Source: Pseudomonas cuatrocienegasensis (GTDB lineage Bacteria > Pseudomonadota > Gammaproteobacteria > Pseudomonadales > Pseudomonadaceae). Taken from it: a stretch of 64,000 nt of DNA. Under the pieces are notes generated by a model, which ran no database searches, was not told the origin of the DNA, and was given only the letters and a program-made list of their open reading frames with translations. Location of the stretch: contig NZ_FOFP01000003.1 in assembly GCF_900110925.1 (NCBI RefSeq), positions 368,096 through 432,095 on the forward strand, read 5' to 3'. Made by a program: the position numbers and the translations under genes. This document shows positions 55,801 to 64,000 of the stretch, in pieces (positions within the stretch are counted from its first letter, which is position 1; the number at the start of each line of letters is the position of its first letter).

Positions 55801-58800
55801 GGCTCAGGTTGACCTTGACCTCGACATGCTCGGCCAGAATGTCGACGGCACCCATCGTCAGCGAATGGCTGATGCCCGCGCCCTGTCCGTCGGTAATCGC
55901 GCGGTTGAGCGCGCCGGACTCCAGCGGGCTCGTCAGGCGGAACTCGTTACCCAGTGTCTGCTGGGTGTTCCAGGTTTCCGCCAAACGCACGGCGGCACGG
56001 GCATCGACCTCGCCATAACCGTAGTCGTGGCTGACGTGCATGCCGCCGCCGTTCCAATTCTCGCTACCGTTGGTCTGCCACGAGGTCGTGGGGTCGTTTA
56101 CCTTGCGGGCCGAAATCGCCAGGATTTGCTGCACATCGCGATACCCCAACTCCGGGTTGGCTTCCAGCATCAAAGCCACGATGCCGGAGACGATGGGAGC
56201 TGCAAAACTGGTGCCTTGGGAAACGCTGGTATCACCACCGAACGTGGACCCGTTGTCGTTCTGCACAAGACGTGAGGTCGAGGTCACGTTGGAGCCTGGC
56301 GCACTGACCAGGATGCTGGCGCCAGGGCTGGAAAATGGCTTGTCGCCCAGCTGCAACGCCCCCAGATCGGTGATGGCGTTGATCGCGCCGACCACGATGC
56401 TGCTGCGGGTATTGGAGACGTTCGAGTAGTTGGTGTTACCGCCCTTTTCCCGATCGTTGCCGCCCGCCGTGACAATTACCGTCCCCAAACCGTGGCGTCC
56501 TTCGTCGATGGCCTGGTAATAGGCCGTCGGCAATATCCCCAGCTCGGCGGGGCTGAACTTCAGGTCGAAGTGAAAGCTGCTGCCCCAGCTGTGGTTCACC
56601 ACATCGTATTCATACATGTGGGACATGGTGCTGAAGTCGTCTTTATTGACCCAGTAACCGGCCACCGTGGCGTCGTAGGCGACACCGACGCTACCCTCGC
56701 CATTGCGCGCGGCGACCATCACCCCGGCGACCAGGGTCGCGTGGTCGCTGAACTTGCCACCGCTGCCCTCGCCCGCCATCTGCCCCGGCGTGGCATTGGC
56801 CAGCCAGTTTTGGTCGATGTTGTCCTTCAGGTCGGCGTGCCGGTAATCGAGAATCTCTTTAGTTGTGCCAAAGGCGCCATTGGTCTCGAACTGCCCGATC
56901 CTCACCCCTTTACCCGTGTAGTCCTTCCATACCGGCAGGATATTGGCCTGGGACAGGTACCACTGATCGGTCACCAGCGGATCGTCGGGCAGGTCCGACG
57001 TCTTCAGATACACAGCAGCACGCATCGTCGCGCTTTCGCCGGTGCCCATATTGACGATCGTACTGGCCTCGTTGCCCTTGGCGTCGGCGACGCTGTACTT
57101 GAAGCCCATGATGCCGGTGAAAGTGGCGTCCGGCGTGAACAGCACGTCACCGGCCTGGGTCACGACAGCCTTTCCGCCCACCACATCGAACAAGCCCGTG
57201 ATGTGCAACGCGTCATGCTGCCAATCGATGTCGTTCTGCAGCAATTGCTCCTTGCCGATCAGGTGCGCGCGGGTGCGCTCGAACGCCACACCGTTCTTGT
57301 CCTTGCCCAGGACATCCTTGACCAGCAGCGCATTCTCCAGCCCCTCGCTGATAGCAGTTGGAATCTCAACCAGCTTCAGGTTCTTGAAGTTGGCTTTCTC
57401 GACGTTCTGCAGGAAGTCCGTGCCATCGCGGCCTGCCACGGTATCGCTGATCCAGATGCCTTCGGCGGTTCGGGTGATGCGGTAATCGCTAAACTCGCCG
57501 GACAACTCGATGACGTCTACACCGGCGCCGCCATCAATCTGATCATCGCCGGCACCACCGGTGAGGATGTCGTCACCAACACCGCCGCCAAGGTTATCGT
57601 CATCCTGACCGCCATCGATCAAGTCATTGCCCGAACCGCCCTGAATACGGTCATTGCCGCGATGACCGCGTAATACGTCGTTGCCCGCTCCGCCTATAAT
57701 CGTGTCGTTGCCGTTCTCACCCGATAGCGCGTCATTGGCTGACCCACCGATGAGTACGTCGTCGCCATCGCCACCGCGCATGTAGACCGTACTAAGCCCG
57801 CCGCCAATGAAAGTGTCGTTTCCTCGACCACCCTGGGCAATTTCAACACTGGCGTCCGCCAGATTGAGGTAAACACTATTATCGCCCAGCACCTGTACGA
57901 TATCGGTGCCTTCTCCACCGTGAATATTCGCAGATAGGTCGTCCCCATCGATCAACAGAACATCGTCACCCGCGCCGCCATTGAAGGTATCACTGCCTTG
58001 ACCACCGGCAAGCCAGTTGGTCTGGGCATCGCCCTGTAACACATCATTACCGGAACCACCGGTAGCGTTATTGACGCCTTTCTGGGCGACATCGATAGTT
58101 TCTCCCGTAGCCGACGAAGAAACATAACCTTTCACGGCCGAGACTTCTCCCGAACCTTGGGTCGAAACCACGGTACCTGTGCCACTTGCGGTAAAAACAT
58201 GACCGTTGGGGTTAGCCAGGAAGTTCGCGGCGATGGCTTCCTTGCTGATACCGTTCTGCACGAAAGTACCGCGTGCCAGCACTTCATTGCCGTCACGCAC
58301 TTCGCCACTTTGTATCTGATTACCCAGGTTGACCTGGGTAATCCCCAGATCTGCGAGTGATTTGAGTTCACTGGTTTCACCGGCATCGATCGCATCGTTA
58401 CCGTTGAGATCGTTCCAGCTCTTGCCATCGTGATTGGCATCTACCCAGACCTTGACATTCGACCAGGCAGCATCCTGCTTGTCGAACACGCCATCGGCAT
58501 TACTGTCTAGACTCGCAAGCGCGGCAAAGCCATTAGCGAAACGCTTTTGCCCGGCTTCGCCATTGGTACCCGCCGTCCCGCCAAAATACTCAGAAAGTGT
58601 CTCGCTAATATTGTCGATCTTGCCGTTGGTATTGCCGTCGACGACCACGATGCCATCCTCGGGGCTGACCCAACCGGTCTCTTCAAGACTACCGCCGTCG
58701 TTGTCGGCGTCGAAGAATACCGGCGACGTCAGGTAGTCGGTCAAACGTACGCCATCGCCATTGAGATCCAACACCAGCGGATCGGTTGGCAACGTCAGCC

Positions 58801-59740
58801 GCGCGCGGGCGTCACCGGAGTTCAACAGGGCTCCTAGGGCACTGCCGTAGGAAATGCCTTGGCTAGCGTTACGCAGGCTGAAATCAAAAACCTCTTTTAC
58901 AGTATTACCATTACCAGGCCGATAACCGTCGGCTAATATTTGTGTGGCTGCAGCAGTGAAAGTGTTATTTATCCAACCATTACTATGCTGATTAAGATTT
59001 AATTTATTTGGATCATATCCAATATGCCAGCTGGCATTTCCCAGGACCATTCCGTTCCTGATCTGCGCTTCCTCCACGTCCTTATCACTAGGACTTTTTT
59101 CCGCCAAAACTGATACATTGTTAATATTTAGCTCGAAAAAATTGGCTCCACTCTGAGCGCCCACAGCATTAAAAGCACTAGACCAATCAAACGTTCCCAA
59201 AGGAGTAGACCTGATAGCATCAATTACACCCTCTGGAAGCGCCAAGTTATTAATACCAGGTTCAATTAGCCCAGAGAAATTAGTAACCGGCAGAGACATT
59301 AGCTCCCCAAAAGTGGCAAACATTGAATTACTATTCACTGTCGCCGAAAAGACATTTACTCCACCCACAGGATAGTCAAGATCCTGCCTATTTATTACAT
59401 CGATTGCTCGAACAGCGGTTGCCCACCGGGCAAATACATCGGCCGAATCCCCTGAATATACGACTTTACTTCTTTGCCCCTCTTTAACGTACCCGCTCCT
59501 TGCGAATTTTTCCTGAGGAATACCAATAGCACTTGCCTGACTACCATCGACGTAGCTCCATGCCCTCAAAGAGTGGCGATCTGATGTCCCAATTGCTACT
59601 GGCTGCCCTGTGTCCCTTTCCGTTGCCAGACCATGCAACTCTGCAATAATTTTTCCATCGGGGTCTCGCATAACCCAATAGTTATGACTCCAACCCCCGA
59701 GAATATTCAACGAGCGTGCTTCAATGCTGTACTTATCCAC
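49811..59740 (-). CDS. giant RTX protein with subtilase (S8) and P domains
   Basis: 3,309 aa, GTG start preceded by AGGAGG. Order, residue positions approximate: N-terminal domain of unknown type (1-290, unusually A+T-rich DNA); calcium-loop region LVLDLNGDGVRLTDY and FFDADNDGG (325-460); RTX nonapeptides GGxGxDxLx (555-745); S8 peptidase (930-1230) with His in SDHATLVAGVM and Ser in GTSFAAPIVSG, but Glu (QFETNG) where Asp is usual; a kexin-type P domain (1285-1405); more RTX; two He_PIG/cadherin-like domains (2225-2425); repeated RTX plus haemolysin-Ca-related modules to 3280. It is probably exported by the type I system encoded upstream, folding on calcium outside the cell. It may be an adhesin, protease or effector; which is unknown. 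Confidence 0.92.
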   Translation of the reverse strand: MDKYSIEARSLNILGGWSHNYWVMRDPDGKIIAELHGLATERDTGQPVAIGTSDRHSLRAWSYVDGSQASAIGIPQEKFARSGYVKEGQRSKVVYSGDSADVFARWATAVRAIDVINRQDLDYPVGGVNVFSATVNSNSMFATFGELMSLPVTNFSGLIEPGINNLALPEGVIDAIRSTPLGTFDWSSAFNAVGAQSGANFFELNINNVSVLAEKSPSDKDVEEAQIRNGMVLGNASWHIGYDPNKLNLNQHSNGWINNTFTAAATQILADGYRPGNGNTVKEVFDFSLRNASQGISYGSALGALLNSGDARARLTLPTDPLVLDLNGDGVRLTDYLTSPVFFDADNDGGSLEETGWVSPEDGIVVVDGNTNGKIDNISETLSEYFGGTAGTNGEAGQKRFANGFAALASLDSNADGVFDKQDAAWSNVKVWVDANHDGKSWNDLNGNDAIDAGETSELKSLADLGITQVNLGNQIQSGEVRDGNEVLARGTFVQNGISKEAIAANFLANPNGHVFTASGTGTVVSTQGSGEVSAVKGYVSSSATGETIDVAQKGVNNATGGSGNDVLQGDAQTNWLAGGQGSDTFNGGAGDDVLLIDGDDLSANIHGGEGTDIVQVLGDNSVYLNLADASVEIAQGGRGNDTFIGGGLSTVYMRGGDGDDVLIGGSANDALSGENGNDTIIGGAGNDVLRGHRGNDRIQGGSGNDLIDGGQDDDNLGGGVGDDILTGGAGDDQIDGGAGVDVIELSGEFSDYRITRTAEGIWISDTVAGRDGTDFLQNVEKANFKNLKLVEIPTAISEGLENALLVKDVLGKDKNGVAFERTRAHLIGKEQLLQNDIDWQHDALHITGLFDVVGGKAVVTQAGDVLFTPDATFTGIMGFKYSVADAKGNEASTIVNMGTGESATMRAAVYLKTSDLPDDPLVTDQWYLSQANILPVWKDYTGKGVRIGQFETNGAFGTTKEILDYRHADLKDNIDQNWLANATPGQMAGEGSGGKFSDHATLVAGVMVAARNGEGSVGVAYDATVAGYWVNKDDFSTMSHMYEYDVVNHSWGSSFHFDLKFSPAELGILPTAYYQAIDEGRHGLGTVIVTAGGNDREKGGNTNYSNVSNTRSSIVVGAINAITDLGALQLGDKPFSSPGASILVSAPGSNVTSTSRLVQNDNGSTFGGDTSVSQGTSFAAPIVSGIVALMLEANPELGYRDVQQILAISARKVNDPTTSWQTNGSENWNGGGMHVSHDYGYGEVDARAAVRLAETWNTQQTLGNEFRLTSPLESGALNRAITDGQGAGISHSLTMGAVDILAEHVEVKVNLSHARPGDLILKLISPSGTESILMNRPGKAPGSAATDRGNADFNGQNTLNYVFGTALLRGEAVQGNWTLQVIDSVTGDTGTLNSWSLNVYGKGDTIDDQYVYTNEYAQLAASGGRNALNDTDGGQDTINAAAISSASVIDLSKGEATLAGARLAITHAAQIENLIGGEFADTLIGNAADNQLSGGRGGDVLAGGAGVDTLIGGKGSDTLTGGAGTDYFVIDQAAGDIDTITDFVIDTDRIVLSGFDAEVYTAATITQQGADTRLSLADGQVLLLKNVQSEGLTLRNFVNIPDGVRLSQLAQASGYGFGVSGANTERNLPDVTGGFLYWTNDSGERVFGGTGADTIVGGQGDDVLVGESSTASTVGGNDIISGGEGYDVIRGGAGDDVLRGDIGLDYLGGDAGNDVLYLEGDQAIEDHAFTTLLSPNINLSGAATHTGASVAGGAGNDRFVLVEDLLACASQGVMGNLIDDFEIANPNEKIDLSQIRAVHSFAELNFSTVTVDGEQYLRVWLGTMASGTQYITLKGVTAGQLSAANFIFGQAVTQPKVLLSGTGANDLLVGDAGGNTLDGGAGADVLEGRMGDDTYIVDNAGDVIKEVVGGGYDVVKSSVSHVLANEVESLQLLGSAAINGTGNELSNRLVGNSANNILNGAGGSDVMIGGLGDDTYGVDDGSDRIVESEGAGTDTVNSAVSFTLANHLENLSLTGTAAINATGNAANNILRGNVADNRLDGGQGADRMSGGLGNDTYFVDNAGDAVVEDLNGGNDTVISTLDYTLAANVEALTLSGSALNASGNELANELIGNERNNRLYGAAGNDFLQGGRGDDRYVFGVGQGQDHINEDLEAAGGIDTIVFEAGIKESDVAVDHSAQGMLLRLNDGQQIISGWTAARGHSIERIEFANGTVWNTATLSTLINRAPTLSTVIADQKAAEDSAFVLTLAANAFVDADTGDTLQLSATLADGKPLPAWLSFDAKTRTFSGTPNNDAVGNMAIRVTATDKAGLSVSDSFEVQVSNTNDAPVLVKAIADQAVVEGAPLTFALPTTTFTDSDAGDRLSYQATLANGSALPAWLVFDAATRTFSGTPTQTGTVSVKVSAVDLSAAVASDVFDIVVNAQAVTNGTAAADRLNGDASDNVINGLGGNDSIYGRDGNDVLNGGDGADWIYGGDGNDTLDGGAGNDSLRGDFGNDTYRFYRGMGQDSVTDFDWTVGNIDTIQVAADIAPADVIVSRDQTYLTLAIKGTTDKLSITFFNRSNYIVERVEFADGTVWGIDALKQMTKGVASNAADTLFGDIGADVLDGLEGNDKVYGDAGDDRLEGGAGNDSLGGGDGNDILNGGAGNDYLSGNNGNDRLDGGIGNDQLSGDAGNDTYLFYRGMGQDTISEFDSTAGNSDTIKVAADIKPGDVMVKREGRDVYLAIKNTTDRMTIYSYTDTNYQVERVEFADGTVWSLSDLKRLSFEVATNGADTLYGDEANDRLDGLDGNDKLSGLAGNDVLNGGAGEDTLDGGMGRDTLDGGAGNDSLYGGSGNDIYLFQRGGGQDVISDRDWTRGNLDVIKLAQGISPGDIKASRVDGNLELAILGTSDKLIIRNWFYSTDSQIEQVQFADGTLWDVATLKTLSKGVASEGNDVLYGDESSADTLNGLGGDDSLYGLSGNDTLNGGSGNDKLFGGAGMDTLDGGAGKDSLYGNAGNDTYLFYRGVGQDWISDYDSSVGNLDTIKVAAGLKPSDIQLSRDASHLYLGIAGTTDKLTAYSWFSNSAQRIEQIQFDDGTLWNTDTIKRMTKGTATSGSDTLFGEDALADSLSGLDGDDTLYGLGGNDRLSGGNGADELNGGDGSDTLLGGAGDDRLYGDAGSDTLIGGAGNDQLSGSRGNDLYRYERGDGQDDIDDFDPDANTDVLQFGAGISANQLWFSKSGWDLEVSVIGTADKVTISSWSFWSSDSWEKAQHIEQFRTADGKVLLDNQVDQLVSAMAAFSPPAPGETSLPKNYQTSLNAVIASNWQ
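49950..53340 (-). repeat. six repeated modules inside the RTX gene
   Basis: The protein repeats a block that opens like YLFYRGMGQDTISEFD and closes like ERVEFADGTVWSLSDLK, after a set of RTX nonapeptides. Copies start near 53330, 52240, 51710, 51230, 50745 and 50200 (minus strand), about 480-545 bp apart for the last five. A pair of He_PIG-like domains separates the first from the second. Confidence 0.8.
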
Positions 59741-59891
59741 TCAAAACCTCCTGTCTAATTGACCTAATAACACCTCGCGGGGGTCATTTCCCTCGAAAGG
59801 TAATATGTAGTCATCTGCGATGAATCCTTTGATGTGAGAGCCTGGATTCTACCGGTGGCGGGGCCTCTGCCTATCGTTTCAAGCGTTGCAC

Positions 59892-60380
59892 TTATTCTAT
59901 GAATAATTCAGGACATATCGTAGAGCTCTCAGTGCCAAACTCTAAATCCGACCAATAATCCTTACCATCACGCTCAGTCGAGAATTTAAATTTATACATG
60001 AGCTTTAATCCAGGCACACACCATGTAACCGGGTCTGAATCTGCACCAATATTTTTATATTTCCATTTCCGATCTAGCTCGCACATCAACTCCCCTGAGC
60101 CAGGCTCGTTCTTTCTACACTCTCCGCCGGCCTCAGAAAAGTAAATCCATATATAATCAATTTCTTTATTTTCAAAAAAATCTTTACCAACCACCCATCC
60201 AGCAAACTCGTCTATCACAAACCTACTATCAACAATTCCCCTAACCTTTATTATCGTCTCCGTAAACACATCATCTCGCATATCAGAATAATCATCACGA
60301 AGCGCAGGTACATACATGCATGAGCATAAAGTAGAAAATAAAGCTACGACTAGAATCCAGCCGCGAACTCCAGCAACCAT
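59892..60380 (-). CDS. small lipoprotein of unknown function, copy B
   Basis: 162 aa from the ATG at 60380 (a GTG at 60410 is also in frame). Hydrophobic segment WILVVALFSTLCSC ends in a lipobox-like LCSC, then CMYVPALRDDYSDMRDDVFT. The conserved Cys-containing GGEC and WCVPGLKLMYKFKF segments and KYKNIGADSDP match copy A at 60639-61127, so the two are paralogues (about 35-40% identical by eye). No family is recognised. It lies 151 bp before the RTX gene on the same strand in A+T-rich DNA. A role as partner, anchor or immunity factor for the RTX protein is inference from position. Confidence 0.75.
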   Translation of the reverse strand: MVAGVRGWILVVALFSTLCSCMYVPALRDDYSDMRDDVFTETIIKVRGIVDSRFVIDEFAGWVVGKDFFENKEIDYIWIYFSEAGGECRKNEPGSGELMCELDRKWKYKNIGADSDPVTWCVPGLKLMYKFKFSTERDGKDYWSDLEFGTESSTICPELFIE

Positions 60381-60420
60381 ACCTAATAAACTCACTAAAG
60401 ATTCGTCCACGATTATTCAT

Positions 60421-60612
60421 CCGCCCTTTCCGACACCCCCGGCGACAACGCAATCAGGTACTCACCCACCTGAATCCTGTTCGTCTTAAGCTGTATTCAT
60501 GCGCTGTACACCAGGCCAAGTTTTTCATCTTCAATGGCATCGTTAGAAAAGCTTTGCACCACGCCGTCGACGACGCCACATTTGGTGATGCTGAACGTCT
60601 CGACCTGCACTT
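60421..60612 (-). pseudogene. decayed duplicate of the 3' end of the HlyD gene
   Basis: About 190 bp match 61384-61575 of the hlyD gene without gaps at roughly 85% by eye. The frame is kept ([20 protein letters not shown], then [11 protein letters not shown]) but a CGA-to-TGA change gives a stop in the middle. It sits between the two paralogous lipoprotein genes, so it marks the joint of a tandem duplication. It fills most of the 258-bp gap. Confidence 0.88.
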
Positions 60613-60638
60613 ATTTATGTTCTAAACATCCCTACTGA

Positions 60639-61127
60639 CTACTTATCACGGACAGGGCAGGTTCCTACATCAACCGCATCAAACTCTAATTCAGACCATG
60701 CCGTGCTATCTTTAAAACGTTCAAGAAGATGGAATTTATATGTAAAAACCATACTGGGCGTACACCACTCTCTAGGATCAGAGTACGCGCCAACATTTTT
60801 ATAGCTCCACTCTCTATTTATCTTACAAAACAACACCGTGGAATCCAGATCACTCGTGTGGCATATTCCACCCGCGCTCAAAAAATAGCTTTCAAGCTGA
60901 CTGACTGTCATCCAGCGAAAATACTCACTTCCAATATACCAACCACTATATTTGTCGATTAACAAATGAGGGCCATCTGCCTTTCTGACTGCCTTTACCG
61001 TCTTAGTAAATACATCATCTTTCAGCATTGAAAAATCATCACGCAGCACCGGAAAATACATACATGAAGATATAAAACAAGCCATCAGCCCCACAAAGCA
61101 TCGCCTACACATCTGATATCTCCACAT
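60639..61127 (-). CDS. small lipoprotein of unknown function, copy A
   Basis: 162 aa. MCRRCFVGLMACFISSC provides an export signal and lipobox (ISSC); translation may start at 61127 or at the ATG 15 bases on (61112). The mature part CMYFPVLRDDFSMLKDDVFT parallels copy B, as do LIDKYSGWYIGSEYF, SAGGIC, EWSYKNVGAYSDPREWCTPS and YKFHLL. The paired Cys pattern suggests disulfides in the periplasm. The DNA is more A+T-rich than its surroundings. It follows hlyD by 170 bp on the same strand. Function is unknown. Confidence 0.78.
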   Translation of the reverse strand: MWRYQMCRRCFVGLMACFISSCMYFPVLRDDFSMLKDDVFTKTVKAVRKADGPHLLIDKYSGWYIGSEYFRWMTVSQLESYFLSAGGICHTSDLDSTVLFCKINREWSYKNVGAYSDPREWCTPSMVFTYKFHLLERFKDSTAWSELEFDAVDVGTCPVRDK

Positions 61128-61297
61128 CTAATAATACTTATGCGCACCAAACTAAGAAATAAATTACCACCTACCCACGAAGCACACTCCTGACACATTA
61201 TCGCCTTACCCAGACAGTATCGAAAATTAACTTAACAGTGCGAAGTTACCGGCATGAAAGCTCGACAAACCAACCAACTCCGAAGACTATATATATC

Positions 61298-62709
61298 TCA
61301 ACGCTCAGCCAAACTCTCCGCCGCATGCTGTTTAAGCGGACTCAAGAAATAATCAATCACCTTCCGCTTATCGGTCTTCACTTCCGCCCTTACTGCCATC
61401 CCCGGCGACAACGCAATCAGGTTCTCGCCCACTTGAATTGTGTTCTTCTTAAGCTGTATTCGTGCGCTGTACACCAGACCAAGCTTTTCATCTTCAATCG
61501 CATCGTTGGAGATGCTTTGCACCACACCGTCGACGACGCCGTATTTGGTGAAGCTGAAGGTCTCGACCTTGATCTCTACTTGCTGGCCGGGGCGGACAAA
61601 GCCGATGTCTTTGTTCTCCAGCATGGCTTCCACTTCCACCGGCTGGTCGCTCGGCACGATCACCATCAGCGGTTGGGCCTCGGTCACCACGCCGCCGTGG
61701 GTGTGGATGGCCAGTTGTTGCACGGTGCCGTCTACCGGGGCGGTGAGGTGCATCAGGCGGTTGCGCTGTTCGGCCTTTTTAAGCTCCTGGGCCAGCCCGG
61801 CGGCGCGTTGCTCTGCCTCATGCTGCAGGTCGAGCATGGTCCGGCGGGTTTGCGCGAGTACGCTGTTTTGTTGGCTTTCGGCGGCTTTTTTCGCGGCGCT
61901 GAGTTCGGCGATGCGCGCTTGTTGCAGGGCCAGTTCGCGCTCTTGGTCGAGGCGGGCTTGTTCCCGCTCCAGGTAGGCGTGCTTGGCGATGAACTGTTTA
62001 TCCAGCAGGCGTTTGTAGTCGGCGGCCAGTTCGCGGGTGATGGGCAGGGTCTGGTTCAAGGAGGCGATGCTGGTGCGCACCGACTGGATTTCCGCGCTGC
62101 GCTGCTCGATCTCCGCGTCGCTTTGGTCGAGGGTGCTGCGCAGTTCCAGGTATTGCCCCTGCACCCAACGCTGCGCCGCCTGCTGGACCTCGGGGCTGGC
62201 GTCGGGGATCAGCGCGGCCAGGTTGGGCGGCTCGCTGCGCTGCTCGATGGCAGCGAGTAAGGCACTGGCCCGAGCCCGGTCGACCTGGGCTGCCAGCAGG
62301 TCGCTTTTCAGGCGGTCGACGTCGGCGCCGGTGATTTGCGCGTCCAGCTCGACCAGCAGTTCGCCGGCTTTGACGTGCTGGCCGTCGTAGACATGAATCG
62401 CTTTGACCACCGCCACTTCGCTGGGCTGGATGATCTTGGTCTTGCCGCTGGGGACGATCTTGCCGCTGGCGGTGGCCACCACGTCGATTTCGCCGATGCA
62501 GGCCCAGAGCAAGGTCAGGGCCGCAAACAGCATGAGGGTCCATTGGATATAGCGCGGTGCGGGGTGTACGGGTTTTTCCTGCAGCGCCAGGGCGGCAGGC
62601 AAGAACTGCACTTCATGGCTCAAGCGTGGCGGTGCATCCATGGCTTTACGCTGTTGCCAGGAATGCCGCCAGGCCTGACGGTAACGGTTGATCAGGTCGC
62701 GTTTGGCGC

Positions 62710-62713
<4 letters not shown>
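61298..62713 (-). CDS. type I secretion membrane-fusion protein (HlyD family)
   Basis: 471 aa. A short cytosolic N-terminus, one membrane helix ([20 protein letters not shown], about 55-74), a biotinyl-lipoyl half-motif ([39 protein letters not shown]), a long alpha-hairpin coiled coil (about 130-290, ALEREQ- and [20 protein letters not shown]), the second half-motif ([20 protein letters not shown]) and a beta-barrel region [20 protein letters not shown], ending [20 protein letters not shown]. It bridges the ABC exporter and an outer-membrane TolC-type channel, whose gene is not in the window. Overlaps the exporter gene by 4 bases. Confidence 0.96.

Positions 62714-64000
<1,287 letters not shown>

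Overview
The window reads as a chromosomal segment of a Pseudomonas species. It is GC-rich with strong GC3 codon bias. It holds the pseudomonad gene order response regulator-phoU-pstB-pstA-pstC-pstS with very large PstA and PstC proteins, an AauS/AauR-type sensor and sigma-54 activator next to an acidic amino-acid ABC transporter, an acetylpolyamine amidohydrolase next to a polyamine-type binding protein, and many short REP-like palindromes. No rRNA, tRNA, CRISPR array, complete insertion sequence or prophage was seen. All product calls come from reading the sequence, without database searches.

Layout. 0.2-4.0 kb, minus strand: an M20 deacylase, a DUF1028 protein, a RidA-family protein and a flavin monooxygenase. 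4.2-7.5 kb: a secreted M23 peptidase, a DUF1615 lipoprotein and a response regulator. 7.5-14.5 kb: the high-affinity phosphate system, with Pho-box-like sites before pstS and before pstC. 14.7-18.7 kb: an acyl-CoA thioesterase and a TRAP transporter whose binding protein (minus) is divergent from its membrane subunits (plus). 18.8-22.2 kb: a hexose-6-phosphate mutarotase, a decayed coding remnant and four small exported or membrane proteins. 22.3-23.9 kb: purEK. 24.2-27.5 kb: an alcohol dehydrogenase, a secreted hypothetical and an AraC regulator. 27.6-31.8 kb: a tightly overlapped four-gene operon (PepSY-like protein, sialidase-fold protein, membrane protein, LtaS-type sulfatase). 32.2-34.5 kb: aphA and a PotF-like binding protein. 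34.5-41.6 kb: the glutamate/aspartate transporter (gltIJKL, also called aatJQMP) followed by aauS-aauR. 41.6-45.5 kb: a hybrid histidine kinase and an HD-GYP response regulator. 45.6-49.6 kb: a LysR regulator divergent from aspA and gltP. The 34.5-49.6 kb stretch therefore groups acidic amino-acid sensing, uptake and deamination. 49.8 kb to the right edge, minus strand: a type I secretion locus with an ABC exporter (cut by the edge), an HlyD adaptor, two paralogous lipoproteins and a 3,309-residue RTX protein carrying a subtilase and a P domain.

The most interesting material is in two layers. First, the type I secretion locus holds an A+T-rich patch (about 58.9-61.2 kb). This patch contains the N-terminal domain of the RTX protein and two related lipoproteins of unknown function. 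Between the lipoproteins lies a decayed copy of the 3' end of hlyD, so the segment arose by tandem duplication. The pattern resembles duplication of immunity or partner genes beside a secreted effector, but that role is inference. Second, three MITE-like families of non-autonomous repeats sit in intergenic spaces. One lies at TA sites, has 20-bp terminal inverted repeats and appears to have rewritten the adhP stop codon. One is nested in a REP-like palindrome with a 6-bp direct repeat at each end. One lies between a putative sigma-54 promoter and gltI. The families share a similar short internal hairpin.
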